Below, piece after piece: positions 21,330-32,055 of a stretch of 64,000 nucleotides of DNA. A program made the position numbers and the translations under genes. The notes under the pieces were generated by a model. The model did no database searches, was not told where the DNA came from, and was given only the letters and a program-made list of their open reading frames with translations. The first letter of the stretch is position 1, and each line of letters opens with the position of its first letter. Source of the stretch: Vibrio coralliilyticus ATCC BAA-450 (GTDB taxonomy: Bacteria; Pseudomonadota; Gammaproteobacteria; Enterobacterales; Vibrionaceae); NCBI RefSeq assembly GCF_000176135.1, contig NZ_ACZN01000009.1, forward strand, positions 1 through 64,000, in the 5' to 3' direction.

Positions 21330-21800
21330 ATGCCAAAACGTAAAGCAGGTTATGAGGAGATGTTTGAGGATGTTGTGGAAGCGCTCAAACATAGCCCAGA
21401 TGAAGTCAACCACGTTTTTGAAACCTCAGAAAAGGTCGTTGAGGCGGCCAACGATTTGACTAAAGATGAACTGGCTTTGGTGTCAGCGTATGTGAAGTCA
21501 GATTTGAAAGAGTTTGCTGATAGCTACGAGGAATCGAAAGGGGGGCCTTTTTATCTTATGGTGGCAGACTCTATCTGGCAGGGGCTATTGGATATCACAG
21601 ACCGAACAAAGGTCGAATGGGTTGAATTGTTTGCTGACTTAGAACACCAAGGGTTGTATCAAGCCGGTGAAGTGATTGGGTTAGGTATTTTAGTGTGTGA
21701 CGAATGTGGTCATAAAACGCAATACAACCATCCAACCGTGATCATTCCATGCACGAAATGTGGTGGGAAGGGCTTTAGCCGCCAGCTTCTGAAACCCTAA
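21330..21800 (+). CDS. Zinc ribbon-containing protein (YbeL/DUF1451)
   Basis: A 156-residue YbeL-type protein. The first two thirds are helical and acidic. The C-terminal third holds a zinc ribbon with two CxxC knuckles (VCDECGHKT and PCTKCGGKG). Family function is unknown. Being next to leuS, as ybeL is in E. coli, supports the assignment. A strong ribosome site (aaggagg) precedes the start. It is the only plus-strand gene between 10 and 27 kb. Confidence 0.92.
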   Translation: MPKRKAGYEEMFEDVVEALKHSPDEVNHVFETSEKVVEAANDLTKDELALVSAYVKSDLKEFADSYEESKGGPFYLMVADSIWQGLLDITDRTKVEWVELFADLEHQGLYQAGEVIGLGILVCDECGHKTQYNHPTVIIPCTKCGGKGFSRQLLKP

Positions 21801-21822
21801 ATGAAGTGTTCCTACTACTGAC

Positions 21823-21851
21823 AAAAAGGGTGACGTTTGCACGTCACCCTT
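21823..21851 (-). terminator. lnt: lnt terminator
   Basis: An 11-base-pair stem, aagggtgacgt/acgtcaccctt (21826-21836 with 21841-21851), whose minus-strand side runs into a U tract. It lies 15 bases past the lnt stop and also faces the end of the zinc-ribbon gene. Confidence 0.88.
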
Positions 21852-21866
21852 GCGATTAATCTACTA

Positions 21867-23375
21867 TTACTTTCTCAAACGCCAACCGGTAACCAAACTT
21901 AGTATTACCCAGATGTAGAGTGGCCAAGTACCGAACTCTCGATAGGGAGTCTGCCCTTGGGTAGAGGTGACCTCTGCGCGCAATACCTCCGTCTCGAACT
22001 GAGGGATCTGTGTGGTGATGTTGCCTTTGTAATCGGTCACTGCGGTGACGCCATTATTGGTAGAGCGAATGACAGGTTTACCTAGCTCAAGCGCTCGCAT
22101 TCGAGCAATTTCCATATGTTGCAATGGGCCGATTGATTTACCAAACCATGCATCGTTGGATAGAGTGAGGATAAAGTCAGTGTCATCTGTGACATTTTCA
22201 CGCACTTGCTCGTTGAAAATAATCTCATAACACAGTGCCGGTGCCATCTGCTTGCCATTAGCCTCAATATTAGGCTGTATAAAGTCGCCACGACTAAACG
22301 AGGACATCGGCAGGTTAAAAAATGGCGCCAACGGCCTCAAAATCTCCTCAAAAGGCACAAACTCACCGAATGGTAACAGGTGATGCTTGTGGTAGCGCTC
22401 GCTCATATCAAAGCTGTAATCGCCATAAGGTGTTTTACCGACAGTAAGTATGCTGTTGTAAAACTGACGGTCTTCTCCTTGATTAACCACACCTGTTATG
22501 ACAGCACTATTGTTCATTTTAGCGGCCGAGTCTAAGTTACTCAGATAGGAAGAGATTTCAAACTCAAACGCTGGAATGGCGGCTTCTGGCCATATGATGA
22601 TATCAGCATCCCAGTTTTCGCGCGTCAGATCAGTGTATTTCATGATGGTCGGCCAGCGTTCTTGTGGTAACCATTTCTTTGCTTGATCGACGTTGCCCTG
22701 AATGAGGGCTATTTTGGTGGTGCTATTTGGGTCAACTGTTACCCAATTGGCTGACTTAAGTCCATAGCCGGTGGAAAAAATAACAGCAGGGATGAGAAGA
22801 TGAAGCCACTGTCGTTGGCTAAAGGCATAGATGATACTGCCAGCACTGATTATCAGCAGTAGAGTCAGTAACTCAACGCCACCAATCGGAGCAAAATTCG
22901 CGAGGGGGCTGTCGATTTGGCTGTAGCCAAGCCATAACCATGGGAACCCTGTCATGACCCAACCGCGCAGCCAGTCACAAATCAGCCAAATAGCTGGAGC
23001 GGCAAGCAGAAAGCGTGTGCGGTTACTGTGTGGAAAGTAACGATTAAGGCTCCAAGCAAACAGCGCAGAATAAATTGCAAGATAGCCGACCAGTAGCGCC
23101 ATGAGAAAAACGCTGGCGATTTTCGGCATACCACCAAAATTGTCAATGCTGATGTGTACCCAACTGATCCCAGTTGCAAATTGACCAATTCCCCACGCGT
23201 AGCCAATCCATAAAGCACGCTTTGCACTTTGTTGATGAATTAAGGCCAACAATAGCAGTGGGCTAAGGATCGCCAAAGGCCAGAGCTGAAACGGAGCAAA
23301 TGCGAATGTAGTGAGGGCGCCAACAAAAACGGCCGCAAGCGGCCGTTTTAGGCGATGAAAAAGTGTTTTTATCAT
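21867..23375 (-). CDS. lnt: Apolipoprotein N-acyltransferase
   Basis: Lnt adds the third acyl chain to lipoproteins in the inner membrane. The 502-residue protein has an N-terminal membrane domain of several helices and a periplasmic nitrilase-type domain with the catalytic Glu in [10 protein letters not shown], Lys in [11 protein letters not shown] and Cys in [10 protein letters not shown] last helix anchors the C terminus. It lies 38 bases after corC, matching the enteric order ybeY-corC-lnt. Confidence 0.97.
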   Translation of the reverse strand: MIKTLFHRLKRPLAAVFVGALTTFAFAPFQLWPLAILSPLLLLALIHQQSAKRALWIGYAWGIGQFATGISWVHISIDNFGGMPKIASVFLMALLVGYLAIYSALFAWSLNRYFPHSNRTRFLLAAPAIWLICDWLRGWVMTGFPWLWLGYSQIDSPLANFAPIGGVELLTLLLIISAGSIIYAFSQRQWLHLLIPAVIFSTGYGLKSANWVTVDPNSTTKIALIQGNVDQAKKWLPQERWPTIMKYTDLTRENWDADIIIWPEAAIPAFEFEISSYLSNLDSAAKMNNSAVITGVVNQGEDRQFYNSILTVGKTPYGDYSFDMSERYHKHHLLPFGEFVPFEEILRPLAPFFNLPMSSFSRGDFIQPNIEANGKQMAPALCYEIIFNEQVRENVTDDTDFILTLSNDAWFGKSIGPLQHMEIARMRALELGKPVIRSTNNGVTAVTDYKGNITTQIPQFETEVLRAEVTSTQGQTPYREFGTWPLYIWVILSLVTGWRLRK

Positions 23376-23413
23376 CGTTATACTTCTGAGTATCCCAGTT
23401 CGGGAAATTAGCG

Positions 23414-24313
23414 TTACTCTTCGGCTGGTTCCGGAAGAGGCTCTTCGTCGGGGATGGTTACTTGAAGCTGTAACACGCGACGATTGTCCGCAGAGGTAAC
23501 CTTAAAGCTATAATTTTCCAATTCAACCACTTCACCGCGTGAAGGAAGATGACCGAAAGCTGTCATTACCATGCCACCAACTGTGTCGACTTCTTCATCA
23601 CTGAATGAAGTGTTGAAAGTGTCATTGAATTCTTCAATTGTCGTTAGGGCTTTTACTGCATAGGTGTGTTTGCTGAGTTTACGAATATCCAGTTCTTCTT
23701 CATCGTCGAATTCATCTTCGATTTCTCCAACGATTTCTTCGAGAATATCCTCGATAGTCACAAGACCAGAAACTCCACCGAACTCATCTACGACAATGGA
23801 CATGTGATAACGTTCCTCACGGAACTCTTTTAATAGGCGATCTACTCGCTTACTTTCAGGAACAACGACCGCAGGGCGGATCACCTGTTCGATATCAAAT
23901 GGCGCACTGCCTGAGCCTAAATATTTAAGTAAGTCCTTCGCTAACAGGATGCCTTCAACATGGTCTTTATCTTCACTGATGACTGGGTAGCGAGAGTGCT
24001 GAGCGTCAGTGATAAGGTTAACCAATGCGTCTAAATCGTCGCTACGGTCAACGGTAACCATTTGTGAACGTGGGATCATAATATCGCGCACGCGCATTTC
24101 TGCGATTTCCATAACGCCTTCAAGCATGTCTCGGGTGTCATGGTCAATCAGGTCATTTTCTTCTGAGTCGCGGAATACCTCCACAAGCTCCTGGCGATCT
24201 TTAGGTTCGCCTTGAAATAGTTGACCTAGGCGTCCGAAGAAGGACTTTCTACTCGGACCTTCAGATTTTTCTTTTTTACCTTCTAGAGAAGAGGGCGAAT
24301 TGTCTTCGTTCAT
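23414..24313 (-). CDS. corC: CorC/HlyC family CBS-domain protein
   Basis: A 299-residue cytosolic protein with a pair of CBS domains (about 70-190, starting [14 protein letters not shown] and ending [18 protein letters not shown]) and a C-terminal CorC_HlyC domain. It lacks the membrane domain of longer relatives. The family has been linked to magnesium and cobalt efflux, but the exact role is unsettled. It sits between ybeY and lnt, on the same strand. Confidence 0.94.
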   Translation of the reverse strand: MNEDNSPSSLEGKKEKSEGPSRKSFFGRLGQLFQGEPKDRQELVEVFRDSEENDLIDHDTRDMLEGVMEIAEMRVRDIMIPRSQMVTVDRSDDLDALVNLITDAQHSRYPVISEDKDHVEGILLAKDLLKYLGSGSAPFDIEQVIRPAVVVPESKRVDRLLKEFREERYHMSIVVDEFGGVSGLVTIEDILEEIVGEIEDEFDDEEELDIRKLSKHTYAVKALTTIEEFNDTFNTSFSDEEVDTVGGMVMTAFGHLPSRGEVVELENYSFKVTSADNRRVLQLQVTIPDEEPLPEPAEE

Positions 24314-24413
24314 TGTTTCTCAATTAAGTAACGCTATCAGAAGTGTGATAGCTCACGTTGAGGGTATGAGAGAGGTAAATAATGAACTCTCAAACCCTCA
24401 CATGCGAGTGACC

Positions 24414-24884
24414 CTAAGGTGACTCTTTTTCAGCTATATATGGGTCTTCAAACCCCATACCCAGCATGATTTCTGTTTCGAGGGACTCCATCTCTTCGGC
24501 TTCGTCATCCTCGATATGATCATAACCTAGCAGATGCAGGCTACCATGTACAACCATATGCGCCCAGTGTGCCATTAATGGCTTAGATTGCTGATCGGCT
24601 TCTTGCTCAACCACCTGTCTACAAATGATCAGATCACCCAGCAAATCCATTTCAATACCCGGAGGTGCTTCGAAAGGAAAAGACAGCACATTGGTTGGTT
24701 TGTCCTTGCCGCGATAGTCATGGTTAAGCTGGTGGCTTTCTTGCTCATCGACAATACGGACAGTAACTTCGGCTTGAGGCTGAAACTTTGCCACAGCCGA
24801 AGTTAACCAGAGATGAACATCTTCAGAGCTCGGTAAGCCTTTTTCATCTTCGACTGCTAATTGAAGATCTAGTTCGATGCTCAT
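24414..24884 (-). CDS. ybeY: Endoribonuclease YbeY
   Basis: YbeY is a zinc-dependent RNase involved in 16S rRNA 3' maturation and ribosome quality control. The metal site [11 protein letters not shown] (H-x3-H-x5-H) is intact near residues 115-125. The 156-residue length is typical. Its start overlaps the phoH stop by four bases (ATGA), so the pair is translationally coupled. Confidence 0.97.
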   Translation of the reverse strand: MSIELDLQLAVEDEKGLPSSEDVHLWLTSAVAKFQPQAEVTVRIVDEQESHQLNHDYRGKDKPTNVLSFPFEAPPGIEMDLLGDLIICRQVVEQEADQQSKPLMAHWAHMVVHGSLHLLGYDHIEDDEAEEMESLETEIMLGMGFEDPYIAEKESP

Positions 24885-25978
24885 GACGGTTTCGTCTCCG
24901 GAGTCACAGAAGACTGAGCCGCTGGCGCTTCCTGAAGTTTTGCTTCGCGCTCTTCACGACGACGCTTTTCGTATTCTTTACGCTCTTTTTGATCTTGCGC
25001 TTCCCACTTTTCATAGGCATTGACGATACGTGCAACCACTGGGTGTCGAACGACGTCGTCAGACTGGAAGAAGTTAAAGCTGATTTCATCCACTTCATTC
25101 AGCACTTCAATCGCATGGCGAAGGCCTGATTTTGCGCCGCGTGGTAAATCGATCTGAGTGACGTCACCAGTGATGACTGCACGGGAGTTAAAACCGATAC
25201 GAGTCAGGAACATCTTCATCTGTTCTACAGTGGTGTTTTGACTTTCATCGAGAATGATAAAAGCGTCATTTAGTGTACGACCACGCATATAAGCCAACGG
25301 TGCAACTTCAATGACGTTACGTTCAATCAACTTTTCGACTTTTTCAAAGCCAAGCATCTCGAAAAGCGCGTCATAGAGTGGACGTAGATACGGGTCGACT
25401 TTTTGGCTTAGGTCACCTGGGAGAAAGCCCAGCTTTTCGCCCGCTTCGACAGCAGGACGTGTTAGTAGAATACGACGAATCTCTTGACGCTCTAGAGCAT
25501 CTACGGCGGCAGCAACGGCAAGGTACGTCTTACCTGTACCGGCAGGGCCAATACCGAAAGAGATGTCATGTGTGACCATATTGACCAGATACTGAGCTTG
25601 ATTCGGTGTACGCGGTTTAATCACGCCCTTCTTGGTCTTGATAAAGACTTCTTTACCATGCTCAAGGTTGGACTCAGTGTCTTGTTCAAGTACACCCGTC
25701 TCTTTGATAGCCAAATGAATTTCTTCTGGTTCAATATCCGGAATATTGCCGCGGACAGGCGCAGTATTGACGTAAAGGGTTTTGATGATTTCCAGTGCAG
25801 CCGCTGAGGTATGAGGTTTACCCACGATGGTAAAGAAGTTGCCTCGGTAGCTGATTTCGACACCTAAACGGCGTTCTAAGTGTTTGATGTTATCATCGAA
25901 AGGACCGCACAGACTCGCTAGACGGCGGTTGTCAGAAGGTTCTAGATCAATCTCTAGAGTCACAATTTTATTGCTCAA
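24881..25978 (-). CDS. ybeZ: PhoH family ATPase (YbeZ)
   Basis: A 365-residue cytosolic P-loop ATPase of the PhoH-like family that works with YbeY in RNA metabolism. Walker A is [12 protein letters not shown] and Walker B is in FIILDESQN. An N-terminal extension precedes the ATPase core, and the C terminus is a highly charged Lys/Arg/Glu tail. It follows miaB at about 110 bases, and overlaps ybeY by four bases. Confidence 0.95.
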   Translation of the reverse strand: MSNKIVTLEIDLEPSDNRRLASLCGPFDDNIKHLERRLGVEISYRGNFFTIVGKPHTSAAALEIIKTLYVNTAPVRGNIPDIEPEEIHLAIKETGVLEQDTESNLEHGKEVFIKTKKGVIKPRTPNQAQYLVNMVTHDISFGIGPAGTGKTYLAVAAAVDALERQEIRRILLTRPAVEAGEKLGFLPGDLSQKVDPYLRPLYDALFEMLGFEKVEKLIERNVIEVAPLAYMRGRTLNDAFIILDESQNTTVEQMKMFLTRIGFNSRAVITGDVTQIDLPRGAKSGLRHAIEVLNEVDEISFNFFQSDDVVRHPVVARIVNAYEKWEAQDQKERKEYEKRRREEREAKLQEAPAAQSSVTPETKPS

Positions 25979-26007
25979 AGTTGCCTCTCATTATTGGCCA
26001 TTTCCTA

Positions 26008-26031
26008 GAAGCCCGATTTAGACCGGGCTTC
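26008..26031. other. Intercistronic hairpin between miaB and ybeZ
   Basis: The stem gaagcccg/cgggcttc (26008-26015 with 26024-26031). A second inverted repeat, atacctat/ataggtat, lies at 26044-26051 and 26071-26078. Neither has a clear U tract on the minus strand, so they are more likely mRNA stability or processing structures than terminators. Confidence 0.5.
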
Positions 26032-26086
26032 CAATGGCTTTATATACCTATATCTAAGATGGTCACTCAGATAGGTATTTTCAAGC

Positions 26087-27511
26087 TTAAGGCGTAAAGG
26101 TTGCTACACCTAGCTCATCTTCGCGTTTTGTTTTTGCCATCATCTGAGTTGGCGAAATCACAGTACGCAGATCCATGTCTTTCTCTGTACGCACAATTTC
26201 ACCACGTAATGAATTAGCGAAGACATCAGTAATTTTCACATCGACAAACTGACCGATGAGTTCAGCATTGCCTTCGAAGTTCACTACGCGGTTGTTCTCA
26301 GTACGTGCGCGAAGCTCCATTAGATTCTTTTTCGAAGGGCCTTCAACCAAAACGCGTTGCTCTGTACCAAGCATCAGACGAGAGAAACGCATTGCTTGCG
26401 CATTCACGGTTTGCTGAAGTTCGTACAAACGCTCTTTCTTGGTCTGCTCTGACAGATCACATGGATAGTCGGCAGCTGGCGTCCCTGGACGCGGAGAGAA
26501 GATAAAGCTGAAGCTCATGTCGAAATCGACATCTTTGATCAGCTTCATTGTTGCTTGGTGGTCCATATCGGATTCACCTGGGAAACCGACGATAAAGTCA
26601 GAGCTGATTTGGATATCAGGACGTGCTTTACGCAGTTTACGGATAATCGACTTGTATTCGATACCTGTGTGCGGACGCTTCATCATTGTTAGGATGCGGT
26701 CGCTACCACTTTGCACTGGCAGGTGCAGGAAGCTCACAAGCTCAGGTGTGTCTTCGTAAACAGCAATAATGTCATCTGTGAACTCAAGTGGGTGACTGGT
26801 GGTGAAACGAATTCGGTCGATACCATCAATCGAAGCGACAAGGCGAAGTAGCTCGGCAAAGCTACAGATATCACCTTCGTGCGTTGGGCCACGGTATGCG
26901 TTAACGTTCTGGCCGAGAAGGTTTACTTCACGAACGCCTTGTTCTGCTAGCTGCGCGATTTCGAACAAGACATCATCCATTGGGCGGCTGACTTCTTCAC
27001 CACGCGTGTATGGAACAACACAGTAGGTGCAGTACTTCGAACAACCTTCCATGATGGAAACAAACGCGGTTGCGCCTTCTGCACGAGGTTCTGGTAGACG
27101 GTCAAACTTCTCAATCTCAGGGAAAGAGATGTCCATAACAGGCGCTTCATTACTTTGTGACTGCTTGATCATTTCAGGCAGACGGTGCAATGTTTGAGGG
27201 CCAAAGATAACGTCAACGAACGGCGCACGCTCGCGAATGTGGTCACCTTCCTGAGTAGCTACACAGCCCCCCACGCCAATAACAACACCTTCTTTTTTAT
27301 CTTTAAGGGTTTTCCAACGACCTAGCTGGTGGAATACCTTTTCTTGTGCTTTTTCGCGGATAGAACAGGTATTCAGTAGTAGTACGTCTGCTTCTTCTGG
27401 TTCTTCCGTCAGCTCATAGCCGTTAGCAGCATTCAGTAGATCGGCCATCTTAGATGAATCGTATTCGTTCATCTGGCAGCCCCAGGTTTTAATTAGCAGT
27501 TTTTTACTCAT
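26087..27511 (-). CDS. miaB: tRNA-2-methylthio-N6-dimethylallyladenosine synthase
   Basis: MiaB is a radical-SAM methylthiotransferase that modifies A37 of tRNAs reading U-initial codons. The three auxiliary-cluster cysteines lie in [23 protein letters not shown] and GVGGCVATQ; the radical-SAM cluster is [13 protein letters not shown] domain occupies the end. At 474 residues it is the usual size. It heads the miaB-ybeZ-ybeY-corC-lnt series. Confidence 0.98.
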   Translation of the reverse strand: MSKKLLIKTWGCQMNEYDSSKMADLLNAANGYELTEEPEEADVLLLNTCSIREKAQEKVFHQLGRWKTLKDKKEGVVIGVGGCVATQEGDHIRERAPFVDVIFGPQTLHRLPEMIKQSQSNEAPVMDISFPEIEKFDRLPEPRAEGATAFVSIMEGCSKYCTYCVVPYTRGEEVSRPMDDVLFEIAQLAEQGVREVNLLGQNVNAYRGPTHEGDICSFAELLRLVASIDGIDRIRFTTSHPLEFTDDIIAVYEDTPELVSFLHLPVQSGSDRILTMMKRPHTGIEYKSIIRKLRKARPDIQISSDFIVGFPGESDMDHQATMKLIKDVDFDMSFSFIFSPRPGTPAADYPCDLSEQTKKERLYELQQTVNAQAMRFSRLMLGTEQRVLVEGPSKKNLMELRARTENNRVVNFEGNAELIGQFVDVKITDVFANSLRGEIVRTEKDMDLRTVISPTQMMAKTKREDELGVATFTP

Positions 27512-27799
27512 GTTGTTCGCTCGATCGTTAGTTTAAATTAAGGGAGCAAATCGCCCAGTGTGGAACAGTGTCAACGCTGCATATTTCATGTGGTTGACTA
27601 TATTTTAGCCGCCCTCTCGGCGGTAAGCGGCGTATTGTACTGCTTTAAAAACCTACTGACTAGTGCTGTCACACATTCAGTTAAATCCTATGTAGTGCAA
27701 GGGATTTGCCCTTATTTGTGTTGAGGTTTTTAGTTACATTTTAGTAATGAAAAAGTACAATGAAAATCAGCCAGATAATCAACAAATAAAGTACAAATT

Positions 27800-28954
27800 A
27801 TGACCAGATATGATGTTGCCGTTATCGGTGGCGGTATGGTTGGTGCGGCGATTGCGATCGGTTTCGCCAAGCAAGGCAGAACCGTTGTTGTCGTAGAAGG
27901 CACGGCTCCTCAGGCGTTTTCAGCAGAGCAGTCGATGGATATTCGAGTTTCGGCGATCTCAGAGCATTCTGTATCGATATTGGAAGAGCTGGGTGCATGG
28001 CAGGCAATATCACAGATGCGAGTATGTCCTTATCGTAGGCTGGAAACTTGGGAACATCCAGAATGCAGAACCCGCTTCCATGCTGATGCACTGAATATGG
28101 AGCGGCTTGGCTACATTGTCGAAAACCGCTTGATTCAGTTGGGGCTGTGGGGGGAATTTGAGCGTTACTCTAATATTACGCTTTGCTGCCCAGACCGATT
28201 AGAGCATATTGAGTTTGGTCAACCTTGCTCTGTTAGCTTAAATTCCGGTCAGTCCTTTCAGGCTGACTTAGTTGTGGGGGCTGATGGAGCAAATTCTCAG
28301 GTCAGAACTCTGGCTGGGATTGGCGTGACGGCATGGGACTATCGTCAACATTGTATGTTGATCAATGTTGAGACAGAACTTCCACAGCAAGACATTACCT
28401 GGCAGCAATTTACGCCATCAGGACCGCATTCGTTTCTTCCGTTATGCGGTAATCAGGGGTCATTGGTCTGGTATGATTCTCCTCAGCGAATCAAACAGCT
28501 GTGCTCTATGACCAATGAGCAGCTAAGGCAAGAGGTTCTGAGTCATTTTCCTGCCGAATTAGGCGATATTAAAGTGCTCCAAGCTGGTTCATTCCCTCTA
28601 ACCAGACGACACGCACAGTCCTATTCAGCGCTTGGTTGTGTGCTTGCCGGCGATTCGGCGCATACAATAAACCCGCTGGCAGGGCAGGGGGTGAATATTG
28701 GCTTTAAAGATGTTGAAGCGTTACTTGAAGTGACAGAAGGAAAAATACATTTTTCGCAGGAAGTGCTCAGGCTCTACGAACGTAAACGTCGCCCTGATAA
28801 CCTGCTTATGCAATCGGGCATGGACTTTTTCTACAAGAGTTTTAGTAACGATCTGGCTCCACTGAAATTTGTCCGCAACGCGGCATTGAAAGTGGCTGAG
28901 AATGCTGGGCCGTTAAAAAGTCAGGTGTTGAAGTATGCGTTGGGGCTAAAATAA
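27800..28954 (+). CDS. ubiF: FAD-dependent ubiquinone-biosynthesis hydroxylase (UbiF/VisC type)
   Basis: A 384-residue flavoprotein monooxygenase of the UbiH/UbiF/VisC group. It has the N-terminal Rossmann motif VIGGGMVGAAIAIG, the DG motif VVGADGANSQVR, and the second FAD motif VLAGDSAHTINPLAGQGVN. The segment WQQFTPSGPHSFLPL is typical of the ubiquinone hydroxylases. Its position next to miaB suggests UbiF, which hydroxylates C6 of the ring, but UbiI/VisC cannot be ruled out by motifs alone. It shares a bidirectional terminator with crr. Confidence 0.87.
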   Translation: MTRYDVAVIGGGMVGAAIAIGFAKQGRTVVVVEGTAPQAFSAEQSMDIRVSAISEHSVSILEELGAWQAISQMRVCPYRRLETWEHPECRTRFHADALNMERLGYIVENRLIQLGLWGEFERYSNITLCCPDRLEHIEFGQPCSVSLNSGQSFQADLVVGADGANSQVRTLAGIGVTAWDYRQHCMLINVETELPQQDITWQQFTPSGPHSFLPLCGNQGSLVWYDSPQRIKQLCSMTNEQLRQEVLSHFPAELGDIKVLQAGSFPLTRRHAQSYSALGCVLAGDSAHTINPLAGQGVNIGFKDVEALLEVTEGKIHFSQEVLRLYERKRRPDNLLMQSGMDFFYKSFSNDLAPLKFVRNAALKVAENAGPLKSQVLKYALGLK

Positions 28955-28971
28955 TCTAAGATAAAGGCAAT

Positions 28972-29001
28972 AAAAAACGCAGCTGAGTCGCTGCGTTTTT
29001 T
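28972..29001. terminator. Bidirectional terminator between ubiF and crr
   Basis: A stem of 12 base pairs (28972-28983 with 28990-29001, core cgcagc/gctgcg) with A and T runs on both sides. It ends both converging genes. Confidence 0.92.
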
Positions 29002-29021
29002 TGTATTTGGCTAAGTAAAAA

Positions 29022-29531
29022 TTACTTAGTTACGCGTAGGACTGGTGTTTCACCTACGGATACTGAACCAGATAGTTTGTTCAGCTCTTTGATTTCGTCC
29101 ATGTTAGAGATAACGACAGGCGTTAGAGTTGATTTTGCTTTCTCTTCTAGAAGCGCTAGATCGAACTCGATGATAGTGTCGCCAGCTTTAACTGTTTGAC
29201 CTTCTTCTGCAATACGCTTGAAGCCTTCGCCTTTTAGTTCAACAGTATCGATACCGAAGTGAACGAATAGCTCTACGCCGTCATCAGACTCGATTGAGAA
29301 TGCGTGGTTAGTTTCAAAGATCTTACCGATTGTACCGTTTACAGGAGCTACCATTTTGCTGCCAGCAGGTTTGATAGCAATACCGTCACCAACGATTTTC
29401 TCAGCGAAAACGACATCTGGCACATCTTCGATGTTTACGATTTCACCAGACAGAGGCGCGATGATTTCAATTGCACCTGCGTCAGCACTGTCGTCAGATA
29501 CTAGCTTCTTAAGTTTGTCAAACAGACCCAT
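29022..29531 (-). CDS. crr: PTS glucose-specific enzyme IIA
   Basis: Crr passes phosphate from HPr to the glucose permease and, when unphosphorylated, inhibits non-PTS sugar uptake and adjusts adenylate cyclase. The phosphorylated histidine is H91 ([12 protein letters not shown]), with the partner H76 in FETNHAFSI. It is 169 residues. It is the last gene of the ptsH-ptsI-crr operon, 105 bases after ptsI, with a hairpin in that gap. Confidence 0.98.
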   Translation of the reverse strand: MGLFDKLKKLVSDDSADAGAIEIIAPLSGEIVNIEDVPDVVFAEKIVGDGIAIKPAGSKMVAPVNGTIGKIFETNHAFSIESDDGVELFVHFGIDTVELKGEGFKRIAEEGQTVKAGDTIIEFDLALLEEKAKSTLTPVVISNMDEIKELNKLSGSVSVGETPVLRVTK

Positions 29532-29589
29532 TGTGTCATGCTCCTAACGTTTTATTTAATTCTGTCGAATTATAGTATACCAATCTCAC

Positions 29590-29621
29590 AAGATAGACGA
29601 CTATTTTTAGCCGTCTATCTT
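29590..29621 (-). other. Intercistronic hairpin between ptsI and crr
   Basis: A perfect 10-base-pair stem, aagatagacg with cgtctatctt (29590-29599, 29612-29621), with a possible outer extension atacca/tggtat. It has no U tract. It could set the relative levels of crr and ptsI message by RNase processing or partial termination. Confidence 0.6.
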
Positions 29622-29636
29622 AATGGTATCAGTCAA

Positions 29637-31361
29637 TTATTGAGTTTTCTCTGCGATGAATTTTTCTACAACGGCTTCAATTTCTGCCGCTGTTGGTAGA
29701 GAAAGCGCTTCTTCTGCCATTGCTTTTACTTCTGCAAAGTTCGAGTTACGAATCACTTTCTTCACTTTAGGAATAGAGATGCCGCTCATAGAGAACTCGT
29801 CTAGCCCCATACCTAGAAGTAGAAGTGTCGCACGCTCATCACCTGCTAGCTCACCACACATACCAGTCCACTTACCTTCAGCGTGAGAAGCGTCAATCAC
29901 TTGCTTGATTACTGTAAGTACAGCTGGAGACAGCGGGTTGTATAGGTGTGAGATCATCTCGTTACCACGGTCTACTGCTAGTGTGTACTGAGTAAGATCG
30001 TTAGTACCGATAGAGAAGAATGCGACTTCTTTCGCTAGGTGGTGTGCGATAGCAGCGGCTGCTGGAGTCTCAACCATTACACCGATTTCGATGTTTTCGT
30101 CAAATGCATGGCCTTCAGCGCGAAGTTCTGCTTTGTATTCTTCGATAGCTTTCTTCAGTTCACGGATCTCTTCAACAGAGATGATCATTGGGAACATGAT
30201 GCGAAGTTTACCGTGTGCAGATGCACGTAGGATGCCGCGTAGCTGGTCACGAAGGATTTCACGACGGTCTAAGCTGATACGAACTGCGCGCCAGCCTAGG
30301 AATGGGTTCATCTCTTGTGGTAGATCCATGTATGGAAGATCTTTGTCACCGCCAATGTCCATTGTACGGATGATCACTGATTCACCGTTCATTGCTTCCG
30401 CAACTTCTTTGTACGCTTGGTACTGCTCTTCTTCAGTTGGCAGAGCGTCACGGTCCATGAATAGGAATTCAGTACGGTACAGACCGACACCTTCACCGCC
30501 ATTACGGATAATGCCATCACAGTCTTTAACCGTACCGATGTTACCGCACACTTCTACACGGTGACCGTCAGTAGTCTCTGCGTGGAGATCTTTTAGCTTC
30601 GCTAACTCTTCTTTTTCAGCAAGGAATGCCGATTTCACCGCCTTCGCTTCTTCTAGTTCAGCTTCCGATGGGTTGATAACGATTTTGTTGTTCATCGCAT
30701 CAAGAATCAGCATGTCGCCGTTCTTCACTTGCTTAGTGATGTCGTTAGTACCAACGATAGCTGGAAGCTCAAGAGAGCGCGCCATGATTGAAGTGTGAGA
30801 AGTACGACCGCCGATGTCACAAGCAAAACCAAGAACGTAATCTAGGTTGATTTGTGCAGTTTCAGATGGCGTTAGGTCGTAAGCAACTAGGATTACTTCT
30901 TCATTGATATCGCTAAGTGAAACGATATTGATGCCAAGAGCATTTTTAACAAAACGTGTACCGATATCACGGATATCCGTTGCACGTTCCTTTAGGTATT
31001 CGTCGTCTAGAGATTCAAGAGCAGTCGCTTGTTCTTCGATAACCGTGTGAATCGCGTTATCGGCGTGCATCTTGTCGTTTTTGATCAGTGCTAGGATTTC
31101 TTCTTCTAGCTCTTCATCTTCAAGAAGCATGATGTGACCTTCGAAGATCGCTTCTTTCTCTTCACCGAATGTTTCAAGGGCTTTCTGCTTGATAGTTTCA
31201 AGCTGAGCTGCTGATTTGTTACGTGCGTCAAAAAAGCGAGCTACTTCTGCTTCAACTTGAGCATCAGCAATTGAGTGAGTGTTTAGGACAATTTCATCTT
31301 CTTGAAGTAGTAGTGCTTTACCAATAGCAATACCTGGAGATGCTAGGATGCCTGAAATCAT
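29637..31361 (-). CDS. ptsI: PTS enzyme I (phosphoenolpyruvate-protein phosphotransferase)
   Basis: Enzyme I takes phosphate from PEP on H189 ([14 protein letters not shown]) and passes it to HPr. The 574-residue protein has the N-terminal HPr-binding helical part, the phosphohistidine domain, and the C-terminal PEP-binding barrel with [17 protein letters not shown] residues ([17 protein letters not shown]) and the MCGELAGD motif. It sits between ptsH and crr. Confidence 0.98.
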   Translation of the reverse strand: MISGILASPGIAIGKALLLQEDEIVLNTHSIADAQVEAEVARFFDARNKSAAQLETIKQKALETFGEEKEAIFEGHIMLLEDEELEEEILALIKNDKMHADNAIHTVIEEQATALESLDDEYLKERATDIRDIGTRFVKNALGINIVSLSDINEEVILVAYDLTPSETAQINLDYVLGFACDIGGRTSHTSIMARSLELPAIVGTNDITKQVKNGDMLILDAMNNKIVINPSEAELEEAKAVKSAFLAEKEELAKLKDLHAETTDGHRVEVCGNIGTVKDCDGIIRNGGEGVGLYRTEFLFMDRDALPTEEEQYQAYKEVAEAMNGESVIIRTMDIGGDKDLPYMDLPQEMNPFLGWRAVRISLDRREILRDQLRGILRASAHGKLRIMFPMIISVEEIRELKKAIEEYKAELRAEGHAFDENIEIGVMVETPAAAAIAHHLAKEVAFFSIGTNDLTQYTLAVDRGNEMISHLYNPLSPAVLTVIKQVIDASHAEGKWTGMCGELAGDERATLLLLGMGLDEFSMSGISIPKVKKVIRNSNFAEVKAMAEEALSLPTAAEIEAVVEKFIAEKTQ

Positions 31362-31450
31362 AGCCTTACCTTAAATTGGTCAACTTTAAACGGGAGAAAA
31401 TATGAGTGCGCTAACGATAATGTGTAGCTTAAATCTTGGCCTATTTCCAA

Positions 31451-31482
31451 CAAAGCCATTTTGCTTTCACAAAATGGCTTTG
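31451..31482 (-). other. Long intercistronic hairpin between ptsH and ptsI
   Basis: A perfect 13-base-pair stem (31451-31463 with 31470-31482, loop ctttca), extendable outward with one mismatch through ctatttcc/gaaaatag to a total of roughly 20 pairs. It lies within the 137-base ptsH-ptsI gap and lacks a U tract. It is probably a processing or stabilising element in the pts message. Confidence 0.65.
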
Positions 31483-31498
31483 AAAATAGGAGACCGGA

Positions 31499-31756
31499 TT
31501 AGTGTAGTTGATCCATTAGAGCAACTAGGTGGTCAACAGCTTGTTGAGCTTGAGGGCCCTCAGCTGAGATAGTAACCTGCGTACCTTTTACTAGGCCAAG
31601 AGTTTGAAGTTTGAACAGGCTTTTCGCGCTAGCGCTTTTACCGTTAGAAGTCACAGTGATGTCTGCATCAAAGCCTTTTGCTTCTTTAACAAACTGTGCA
31701 GCTGGACGAGTGTGAAGACCGTTTTCTGCAGTGATTTCTACTTGCTTCTCGTACAT
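31499..31756 (-). CDS. ptsH: PTS phosphocarrier protein HPr
   Basis: HPr shuttles phosphate from enzyme I to sugar-specific EIIA proteins. It is 85 residues, with phospho-acceptor H15 in [12 protein letters not shown] and S46 in ASAKSLFKL. It is the first gene of the pts operon, with a 299-base control region upstream. Confidence 0.98.
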   Translation of the reverse strand: MYEKQVEITAENGLHTRPAAQFVKEAKGFDADITVTSNGKSASAKSLFKLQTLGLVKGTQVTISAEGPQAQQAVDHLVALMDQLH

Positions 31757-32055
31757 GTTATATACCCCAATTGATTTATATTTTGATAGTTTCTAAATCA
31801 GATTCAGCTTAACCCCGAATGTCGCTTTGTGCCAAATACACAATATTCATTTAGTGTCATAGTCGATACTGATTGCAAATTTTCCAGTCATGATTCCAAT
31901 CTGTGCTGGATATCATCACTGGGATAAATTCTTATTTAGCTTTTATTTTGAAGCTAAAAATAAAACTGCCCTGATATTACCAAAGGTGAGGCAGGGATCA
32001 ACAAAAAAGCCCCATAAAGGGGCTTTTTTAGACTAAAAATTGATTTGGCAACGAA
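31757..32055. promoter_or_regulatory. Upstream region of the pts operon
   Basis: This 299-base region between cysK and ptsH carries the cysK terminator at its right side (32003-32029), an AT-rich hairpin (31935-31942 with 31951-31958) and the pts promoter region. A ttgtg...cacaa repeat at about 31827-31844 has a spacing one base short of a CRP site. I see no small gene. Confidence 0.4.
32003..32033 (-). terminator. cysK: cysK terminator
   Basis: The stem aaaaaagcccc/ggggctttttt (32003-32013 with 32019-32029) lies 27 bases after the cysK stop, with a U tract on the minus strand. Confidence 0.92.

Noticed and set aside
31823..31848. A ttgtg...cacaa inverted repeat upstream of ptsH as a CRP site.
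   Set aside because: The half-sites tgtg and caca are seven bases apart, whereas CRP boxes have eight, and the outer bases do not fit. Too weak to call.
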